Positions 55,894-64,000 of a DNA stretch of 64,000 nt are shown piece after piece; the stretch's first letter is position 1; each line of letters begins with the position of its first letter. Under the pieces are notes generated by a model. The model was not told where the DNA came from and searched no databases. It saw only the letters and a list, made by a program, of their open reading frames with translations. The DNA lies in assembly GCA_037974665.1 (NCBI GenBank), contig CM075773.1, positions 61,038,763-61,102,762 of the forward strand, read 5' to 3'. The translations under genes were made by a program, and so were the position numbers. This DNA comes from Ehretia macrophylla (Eukaryota > Streptophyta > Magnoliopsida > Boraginales > Ehretiaceae).

Positions 55894-58437
55894 ATGATGT
55901 TCCTACTGAAAATTTGTTACAATGGTGAATGTACTTTTGTGCCTAACTTGGAATCAAATGGATACGGGTATATTGATCTTACTAATGATGTTTGTGCATC
56001 AATGGGAGGTGAATGGTTGGGAGAACTTGTGTACTTTGAAGGTATACATCCTAAGACTGGAAGAATGATGCCTATAGAGAATGATGATGATGTTGAAAGA
56101 CTTCTGCGATTGCACTTTGATAATGGTGAAACACAAGTGAATTTAATGCTTCAACTTCAATCATGCACTTCTAAGTTATCGCAACTGACACAAATGTTCA
56201 CCCAAGATATGAATCAAAATGTCATTACAGATGAGAGAAGTGATGGAGGTGAAGAGTTTGTTTGGAGTGACTGTAGTGATGATAATGACAATGAGAATAG
56301 GGTGAACGACAACGAAAAATTTAGAGTTGAAAGTGATGATAACTTATCCAATATGAGCTCTGAAAATGATGAAGTGTGCAATATTATTGGGGATGAATCA
56401 GGTGATGACACGCTTGAAAGTCGTATCGGTAGGTTAAGTGACAAGATGCAAGGAAATTATTTCAAAATGACAATTGATGATAAAGGGAAGGAAATAATAG
56501 AATTGGAAGCTGGCCAAATTTTTGATGATGTGAAGCACCTTAGGAGAATAGTAGAAGAATATTCAGTACAATTAGGGTTTAAATTGATAAGACTAAAGAA
56601 TGATAATAGTAGATTCACGGCTAAATGTAACAATAAAGGCTACAAATGGAGAATACATGCATCCACGTACGTGGATGATAAGACCTTTAAAATTAAGTCA
56701 GTGAGTGCAGACCATACTTGCATTGCAAATTGGAAGGGTCTGGGGGCATCATCAGGATGGATAGCTCAACAATTGTTGCCTGATTTCAAAGCCAACATTA
56801 ATGTACCAGTAGATCAGATGGAACTGAAATTGCATGATAAATTTGGTGTCCATGTTGAACGAAAAAAATTGTATAGGGCTAAAAGAAAGGCCATACAATT
56901 AGTGTCCGGTGATTGGGCTAAAAGTTATGCCCTTGTACCTAGATATGCTAAAGTTCTTCTTGAAACTAATCCTAGGGCTTATGTGAAAATGAAGTGTGAA
57001 GGTTTGCATTTGAGAAATCCTATATTTGATAGATTCTTTGTTAGTTTTGTGGCACAAAGAGATGGATTCAAAAATGGTTTAAAGAGATGGATTCAAAAAT
57101 GGTTTAAGGCCATTCATTGGCCTTGATGGTTGCGTCTTGAAAGGTCCTTATGGTGGACAACTACTATCAACAGTCACACTTGAGGCAGATTCTGGTATTT
57201 TCCCCATTGCAGTCATGGTATGTCCGTCAAGAAGGTGAAGAGACATGGAGTTATTTTCTTGAGTGTTTGACCAATCATCTTGCTTACTCAAATACTATCA
57301 CCTTCATGAGTGAGGCAAAAGGGTCCGAAAAAAGCAGTCCGTGAATTATGTGCCAATGATAGGCAATGATACTGTGCCAGGGACCTTTATGCCAATTTCA
57401 GGAAAAAATTTCCAGGGGTTAGGCTTAGAAAATTGTTTTGGGTGGCTGCCAAAGCATACAATCAACAGGACTTTGAACAAATAATGGGAGAAATTCACAA
57501 TGTTGACCCAAATGCTTACAAATGGTTAATGGTTGATTGTCATGAGGATATCGCGACTTGGGCAAGACATGGGTTTGATGAAGTGGTTAAAAATGATCAC
57601 GTCACAAATAATATGTTTGAATCATTCAATAGCATACTTGACACTTATAGAGCTAAGCCTATTCTTACTTTATTGGAGTGGATAAGAACGAAGGTCATGA
57701 AAAAGGTTCTACACTAGGTATCAGAAAGCTTTGGAATGGGAAACTCCACTTCCACCTAAAGTGATGGATAGAGTTAACAAAAATTTTCAACAAGGCAGGC
57801 ATTTGCATCCATCGATCTCATCCAACTGGACATTTCAAGTTCCTGAGGACAATAGAATTTATATGGTGAACTTGGATGATCGTACTTGCACATGCAGGGA
57901 ATGGCAAGTGAGTGGAATCCCATGTAGACATGCAATGATCTGTATCAGCAAGATGAGATATCAGACAACGGACTATGTACATCGTTTCTTCACTGTGGAT
58001 GCGTACAAAATGACATATCAAGGTATGATAAACCCAGTTCCAGATGTAGGTGGGTAGCCTAGTGATGTTTCACCTTCATGGCAGCCTCCTCCAATTAGTA
58101 GAAAAAGAGGGAGGCCGAAGATGAGTAGGACTAGAGAAGTTGGAGAGACTAAACCATCTACAGACCAAAGATCGGTTTACCACAGGTGCACTTTGTGCAA
58201 GTCATTGGGCCATAATAGAAGCACATGTCATCTCCGGTCTAGTCAATCTTCAACGTCACAGCACCAAAACTCAGGGAATGATTACCCTTTGCAAGAACAG
58301 GTTAAGATTATTTTTTAATGCATTCAGTTTATTAACAAATTCATAGTTTATTTTATTACTTAATTTGTTTGTTACTAATGGTAATTTTTTTAATGCAGAT
58401 TGGCAGAGGAGGTGGTGACGGGACTATTTTTGAGTAG
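55894..58437 (+). pseudogene. MuDR-type transposase (broken)
   Basis: It starts MMFLLKICYNG after a likely 5' UTR intron (55660-55888, GT-AG). Domains in order are: an N-terminal PB1-like region (to about residue 75), an acidic linker, a MuDR DNA-binding part (RRIVEEYSVQLGFKLI, CNNKGYKWRIHAS), and the MULE catalytic domain from about 57110 (GLDGCVLKGPYGG). These are followed by YCARDLYANF, FWVAAKAYN, DHVTNNMFESFN, a SWIM zinc finger (CTCREWQVSGIPCRHA, about 57887-57935), a GRPK AT-hook-like motif and a CX2CX4HX4C knuckle (58188-58231). A short last exon follows an intron at 58301-58398. Lesions are a 25-bp tandem duplication (57058-57107), a shift near 57225, loss of the SDRQKG-type Asp near 57313 and TGA at 57367-57369. 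It once cut and pasted the element through its TIRs. Confidence 0.92.
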
Positions 58438-58564
58438 AGTTCTTGGTCTATTTTTTTTTGTTGGTTGGTTTGTTAGTTTATTGAATTTGTTTGTACCGAA
58501 TACCTGTTAGCTTTGGAGTGACAGGGTGTTCTTGTTGGTTTGTTTGTTAACTTTACTTTTTTGG

Positions 58565-58824
58565 ATTGAAATGGCTGATCCTTTCCTTTTTTATTATTTT
58601 CTTCATTAATGTGTTTAGCATCTAGCAACCACAAGCATAAACGTGTTTGCTCTGATTTCTTTAAAGATTTTTTTATATATTAATGTTTAATGTCTATATT
58701 GCCCCTTAACCGTTAAAATAAAGTGACGAAGTTAAGTTTAGAGGACCTGAGAAGACATTTCTAAGAACTCAGGGACCTATTTGAGAAAAGGGAGAAAAGT
58801 GAGGGACCTGGATGTCCTTTTCCC
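58565..58824 (-). repeat. Right TIR of MULE
   Basis: It is about 260 bp and is the inverted partner of 55162-55436. Confidence 0.9.
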
Positions 58825-58874
58825 CTTTTAAATATATTCACGAACTGAGGCCTATTGATTCAGCATGTCCGCAT

Positions 58875-59290
58875 TATGTTGGGCTCAGGCCTCGGGCAAA
58901 GTGGACCTCGGGGCCGAGGTCGTCAAGGCCCCCAACTGCACATCTCACCACAAGGGTATTTTAATAATTGTACTCGTGGTCTGAAGTTTACTTTATATCA
59001 ATTGTTTCCCAATTCTCTAAACAATGCAATTGGTCGCGGGAATCGCTACTTCAAGTTGAGTGTAAACCGCTACAAGAGAATTATTGACAATAAATGCTTT
59101 TGTAAACCTTGCCTTAGTGGAGGGCGAGTGGTGGCTAGAAATGTGGCCACGTGTCAATCATCCCATGCATGTAGAAAGTAGTGGTGGATGTGGGGAGGCT
59201 TTTTATCCTCATGCCAAAAGCTTTTCTTTTCTCTATAAAAAGTAGTTTCATTTGAATGCTTTTCGCCCTGTTGAAATTAATAAGACAAGT
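58875..59290 (+). mobile_element. Possible partial LTR
   Basis: The GC-rich start TGTTGGGCTCAGGCCTCGGG is followed by a CCTCGGGGCCGAGG palindrome and a TATA-like CTATAAAAAGTAG near 59235. The composition is LTR-like and unlike the flanks. No second copy and no clear right end were seen. Confidence 0.35.
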
Positions 59291-60261
59291 GAGATCCGTA
59301 AATTATAATATTGCCACTAATTATTTTATATAATAATATAATTCTTATTTTAAATATAGAAAGTTTCAAAATTATTAATTTTTGTAATATGTAATATTTT
59401 TATGATGTAAGATGCAAAATTAACTTAAGAAAAAACAAACAAAAAAGAGTTGTAATTTCAAAAATTAGAACAGTAAGAACCAAAACTTTCTAATAGAGTA
59501 GGAATTTGACATTGGGACCGTGTTGCCCTAAGCATAGTGATTTAAGTCTGTTATAAGACCCCCCTCCCAACACCCTTTCTCAAGTAATTCTTCTATTCAA
59601 TTTCACTCTTAAAATTAGGCATAAAAAATTAACTATACTTGTGCCTCTAATCTTGTGTCGTCTCAGAGTGCGAAACAGCAAAAGAGGGAATATGGAAAGG
59701 CTGGTTTTCCAAGCAGCATAGGAAGGAAATGTAATTTCCTTGCGAGGTCTGCTTCAAGAAGATCCTCTAATTCTTGATAGACTTTTAGCTAATTGTTTCT
59801 CTGAGACACCTCTGCATGTAGCTACAATGCTAGGACATGTTGATGTTGTGAAAGAAATTGTTAGACAAAAGCCTGAACTCACAAGAGAGTTGAATTTGAA
59901 CAAATCTTCACCCCTTCATTTGGCTTCAGCAAGAGGTTTCATCGATGTAGTTCGAGCTTTGGTATCAACTGGTCCTGAGATGTGTCTAGCTCGTGATAAA
60001 GATGGTCGAAACCCTTTACATCTTGCAGCCATGAAAGGTAGAGTTGATGTCTTGAAAGAATTATTACAAGCCAAACCAGATGCAGCTAGAGCCACTCTGC
60101 ATCGAGGGGAGACCATCTTACATGTATGCGTGATACACAATCAGTTTGAGGCATTGAAGTTTTTAGTAGACATGACAAGTACTGATAAAGATTTTCTAAA
60201 TGCCAAAGATGATTATGGTAACGCTATCCTCCATCTCGCAGTGGCTGATAAACAGATTGAG

Positions 60262-62200
60262 GTATGGCAATTTTCGAGGAACACAGTGTATCCTAATTGA
60301 ACTTATGAAAGCAACCCTCCTTTTTTTTTTTTTTTGTTAAATAAACAAAGTATTCCACTAAAATGCAAACTCGAACTCATTTACAAATCCTAACAAAAAA
60401 TCTCCAAGGTGAAAAGATTAAATACAAATATCCCCAAGGCCGAGTTCCTGCAAAGTATATTGTTGGTTATGAAAGCCATGATGGAATTAATACACTTTTT
60501 TGGCTAAATTCTCCCTCAGAATATCCTAAGATATGTTTAGAATTTAGTCTTAAAAATATCACAAGATATTGCTAGGAATAAAGAAATATCTTGTATGTAA
60601 AATCTTCCTAGCAAAAATCTAGGCTATAATATCTATTCTATATATTCCATATGTGTGATTTACCATTTTGTAAGATAGCCAAGTGCTCCAAAATCAAGAA
60701 AGTCTTAAAAGCTCCAAATTAAGGTAGCGATTGATATATTAGAATAGATTTGGAAAAAAATAAAATAGGCTAAAGAATAGAATAAAATTGGGAATGCGAA
60801 TAACATATTTGATATTTTCTAAGAACGAAGAGTAGTAATGGGAATACCTTATATAATATGACAAGATTGCTCTTTTATTATTATAGTATTAAAAATATAA
60901 CAAGATTGTTCTTTTATTATTATAATTATTATGTTTGGTATTATTATAATTATTATTGTTTTTATTTGTATCATTATTATTTTTATATTTAATTTTTTAT
61001 TTTATTATTTATTTATTTATTTATTATTATTATTATTATTTCAATCACTATTTTTATTTTGTTATTTTATTTTTTTTGATTTTTATTATTATTTTTACAT
61101 TTATTTTATTTTTAGTTTTTACTTTTATTTTAATTATTATTATTATTATTATTATTATTTCAATCACTATTATTATTTTGTTATTTTAATTTTATTGATT
61201 ATTATTATTATTTTTACTTTTATTTTTAGTTTTTGCGTTTATTTTTATAATAATAATTAATATTATAAAATACTAATTATTATTATATTTTTTAATTATT
61301 ATTATTATTATTGTTATTTTTATTATTATTTTTGTTATTATTATTATTATTATTATTGAATATGAGGATATGATAGTAAGTTTATTTCTAAATAAATGGG
61401 AATGACTCATTCTTATGGATTTGCTCTAAAATGTATATTTTTATATGCACGGAAATGAGATTATCTTGAGAATGAGATTTTCAAGTTCATTTATTTATAT
61501 CAAGTATGAGAATAAAAAATAATTAAAAATGTCATTCTATTCTAAATTTTATTTCAGTATATCTATCGGTACCTAAAGAGCTTCGCAACGACTAAGGAGT
61601 CAAAAGCTCCAAATTTAGGAGTCATGAGCTAGGTAGTTGGTGCTATCGAGTTGGACAGGGACAAAGCTTTTGACATTGTGGGACGGTAGTGGGGTAGGAG
61701 CAGCAGAGGAACCCATGTGATGAAATAAAGTAGAGATAGAGTAGTTAAAGAAAAAAGAAAGGCAGAGGACGTGTAGGACCTAGAAACCAAAGAACAGGAA
61801 ACTATGATTGATGCGTGAAGGCCTCTAGAGAATGAATGGAAAGGCAGTGAAGGTAGAATAGTGTTAATGAGAATGGCAGCGCAGGTAAAAAAAAAAAAAA
61901 GACTTATGTCATGAAACTTCTGATGCCATGAAAGAGTACAATTGGAAAAATTGTGTTGTATTTCACCAAAGATTTACATGCGTACAATCAGTATTTGTAC
62001 AATACAATGGTCTATCTAGTGTAACAAACCGTGTATATCACGATAAACAAAAATCAAGCTCAGAGATAAAATAAGTTTTGAAATTTAAATATGTAAACTG
62101 TTATCAAAAAGTTTTTTTGATATGAAGTTAATGATGCCTTTGTCGATCGCTAGTAGTAGGCTATTTTAGTTTATTACTAAATTCCAAACATTTTTTGCTG
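60262..62200 (+). other. Intron of ankyrin copy B with inserted repeats
   Basis: At 1.94 kb it is twice the copy A intron. The last 75 bp match copy A; the rest is different. It contains a possible MITE (about 60737-61547, ends TTAGAATAGATTTGG / TTAGAATAGAATGAC) around an ATT microsatellite, and a 70-codon frame at 60363-60575 that I do not recognise. Confidence 0.6.
60900..61360. repeat. ATT-type trinucleotide microsatellite region
   Basis: Long interrupted runs of TTA/ATT with T-rich spacers. They create Ile/Tyr/Phe-rich spurious frames. Confidence 0.9.
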
Positions 62201-63710
62201 ACCATAAATTACTTGCTACTCAACACTCATGACGTTGAAGTGAATATGTTAATTCTGTATGGGCTAACCTCAATGGACATTCTAATTCAAAGTCGAAGAG
62301 ATATGAAAGATATGGATATTAGAGAATCTCTAAGCCGTGCTGGAGCTGTTAGTGCAAAGGATTCATCACAACGTGTTACTAGAGATTACGATCTTTCTCT
62401 TTCAGAGGTCCCTATTAGAAAGTAAATAACTTTTGATACGGGCATTCAGGAAGACAAGTACTCTTGTTGAGTCCAAAACAGATTCATATTAGTACCTATT
62501 GATGGAGACACTTGGCGCACTTGAAAGAATCTCGGATTCTGAATTGAAAAAAGCTTCCTAGCTTGAGGGCTAAGACTAAAAAGCAGAAGAACAATTTCGA
62601 AGACTTTGTTAAGCAGCAACGTAATTCTTTGATGGTTGTGGCTTCACTTATTGCAACAATGGCATTTCAGGCTGGTTTGAACCCTCCTGGTGGTTTATGG
62701 CAAGAGACAAAGAAAGTTGATTCCCGGATACCAGTGGTGAACATGTAGTAATGCTGGCAGGGCATTCAATATGGGAAGACACTGACCCTACTGCATATGG
62801 TGAATTCTTAGTATTCAACACAGTGAGCCTTATTGCATCTCTTAGCATCATATTACTACTCATAAGTGGCTTACCGATAAGGCGTAGAGTATTCGTATGG
62901 ATTTTGATGGTGATCATGTGGATTGCGATTACAGCGGTTACATTGACATATGGTGCCTCTATATTGGGGATTACAGATTGGGTTGTTATACGATGTATCT
63001 TTCTTATATGGCTTGCTCTCATGGGTCTACTCCTTTTGGGGCATTCGATTCGCTTAGTCATTAGAATAATTAAAGCTCTAAGAAAATCAGTGAAGAGGAA
63101 GAGACCGGAATTAAATCCTGAAATTGCAAGCAGTGCTGATGGTGTTCAAATGCAGATGATGCCCTGAAGTCATATTCCGTATGTATTTAGATCCCCTGAT
63201 AACATAATAATACACTATTATGAAAGTCAATGATAGTTGAGTGATAATGCAATTATTTGATTTTCACACTCAATAATTTAGATCATTTCATCTTAATCAC
63301 GTATTTACTCTAAAATCATTGATTTTCATAATAACATTATTATGTTATTATGTGAAAGTGTTATATGTCCTTTTCCACCACAAATAAGATGGAGAGGTAT
63401 CAAAGCTTGTTGGTCGCAGTTCCCATACAAGGAGGAGTAGTAAAGAATTTGAACCAATATGAGTTCGTATAGTAACATAAGTTATTGTATCATTGCAAAA
63501 AAATTTCTTCTTTGAATTTGATTTTGTTATGTAAAGTTTAACCTATATGATGGTATTGTATCAAACCCTCAGATGGTAGCGATTTTAGTCCTTAGCTCAA
63601 TTTTATTCTTGTTTTCCAAAGTAATCTTTGAATTTTACGTGCAGCATTTTAGTCCAAAATTACATTTGTACATTTTCTTTTTTGCTAGAACGGTTGACTA
63701 CTTATTATAA

Positions 63711-63913
63711 GGGAAAAAACTATTTTGGTCCTTGAGGTTTATGTTAAAAACCAAACGGATTCCTGTGTTTTGTTAAAGAGCCATTTTCGTCTCTGAGGTT
63801 TTGTAAAATGCCCATTTTCGTCCTTGCCGTTAGCCTCTATTTAACGGTCAATAGTTTAACCAAAATAAAATACCAAAATGCCCTTATATCTATCTATTGG
63901 AGATTAAGAGGAA

Positions 63914-63948
<35 letters not shown>

Positions 63949-64000
63949 GGTCAAATGTGCACAAAATATATTCCAAAAAATTAGCTCTTATTGAACAAAA
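63711..64000. mobile_element. Mutator-like element, right-copy orthologue (cut by window end)
   Basis: The 9-bp TTATTATAA (63702-63710) precedes GGGAAAAAACTATTTTGGTCC. The sequence follows the element at 3861-5305 as far as the window edge, including the (ATA)n tract (63916-63950). Confidence 0.88.

Larger units (their letters stand above)
55162..58824 (+). mobile_element. Full-length Mutator-like element (MULE) with long TIRs
   Basis: Inverted repeats at 55162-55436 and 58565-58824 start GGGAAAAGGACATCCAGG and end with its complement. A perfect 10-bp CTTTTAAATA flanks them (55152-55161 and 58825-58834); one base is ambiguous, so the true duplication may be 9 bp. The element carries a MuDR-type transposase gene on the plus strand. 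Length is 3663 bp. The transposase is broken, so the element is not autonomous now. Confidence 0.95.
59692..63167 (+). pseudogene. Ankyrin repeat / PGG-domain membrane protein, copy B (broken)
   Basis: Exon 1 (59692-60261) encodes ankyrin repeats (TPLHVATMLGH, SPLHLASARG, NPLHLAAMKG, ETILHVCV) without internal frameshift. Codon 10 is TAG (59719-59721) where copy A has CAG. The donor GAG|GTATGG is intact, but the acceptor before exon 2 reads GCTG (62197-62200) instead of GCAG. Exon 2 (62201-63167) has an extra segment of about 180 bp with stops (62382-62562), loses 21 bp encoding DWLERKR-like residues, and shifts frame near 62740. The PGG membrane part then runs open to TGA at 63165-63167. The lesions differ from those of copy A. 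The family is discussed under copy A. Confidence 0.88.
59468..64000 (+). repeat. Right copy of segmental duplication (runs off the window)
   Basis: It starts AAGAACCAAAACTTTCTAAT, matching the left copy from about 417. It lacks the insertions at 1675 and 3579 of the left copy, shares the element at 3861, and has its own intron insertions. Confidence 0.9.

Noticed and set aside
58855..59181. 108-codon plus-strand frame after the MULE
   Set aside because: It begins in LTR-like GC-rich sequence, shows no recognisable domain, and looks accidental.
60931..61260. 109-codon Ile/Tyr/Phe-rich frame
   Set aside because: It is a translation of the ATT microsatellite in the ankyrin copy B intron.

Overview
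This is plant nuclear DNA, almost certainly from a eudicot. The evidence is a cytosolic class II small heat-shock protein gene, ankyrin-PGG membrane-protein genes with plant-type GT-AG introns, Ty1/copia and Ty3/gypsy elements with plant-type primer sites, and Mutator, hAT and CACTA elements. The DNA is AT-rich, and most of it is transposon-derived. No tRNA, rRNA, CRISPR array or bacterial-type operon was seen. The species cannot be named from the sequence alone.

Layout. (1) 411-4140 and about 59468-64000 are two same-strand copies of one segment, about 59 kb apart. Each carries an ankyrin-PGG gene, and both copies are pseudogenes with different lesions. Comparing them gives true empty sites for two insertions in the left copy (1675-2159 and 3579-3818). 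It also shows that a third element (3861-5305 / 63711-end) was present before the duplication. (2) 8990-18329 holds two class II sHSP genes. The second (17859-18329) is intact, with heat-shock elements and a TATA box. The first is split by a 1025-bp miniature LTR retrotransposon (TRIM, 9108-10132). Its 3' part is still open and in frame with LTR sequence. A non-autonomous CACTA element (12990-15079) and a Mutator-like element (15195-16285) lie between them. (3) 19505-28167 is a complete but inactivated Tat-type gypsy element with matching 5-bp target duplications. Besides decayed gag-pol it carries an antisense, intron-containing gene with its own TATA box. (4) 28456-40926 is a nest of Mutator-like elements, a 620-bp tandem duplication, a decayed copia element (29876-39192) inserted in the second duplicate, and three hairpin MITEs in a row. 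(5) 41323-54720 holds a non-autonomous hAT element, a second TRIM, a solo LTR of about 4 kb, SINEs and more hairpin MITEs. (6) 55162-58824 is a full-length Mutator-like (MULE) element with TIRs of about 260-275 bp, a 10-bp flanking repeat and a disabled transposase gene.

The only gene that looks fully functional is the sHSP at 17859-18329. The LTR-sHSP chimera at 9972-10493 is a possible second protein. The most unusual features are that chimera, the spliced antisense gene inside the gypsy element, and a family of about 485-bp hairpin MITEs. The MITE arms are built from a 31-39-bp minisatellite, and their GGGAAAA ends and 9-bp target duplications suggest mobilisation by Mutator-type transposase. 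All alignments and counts were done by eye, so divergences and diffuse boundaries are approximate.
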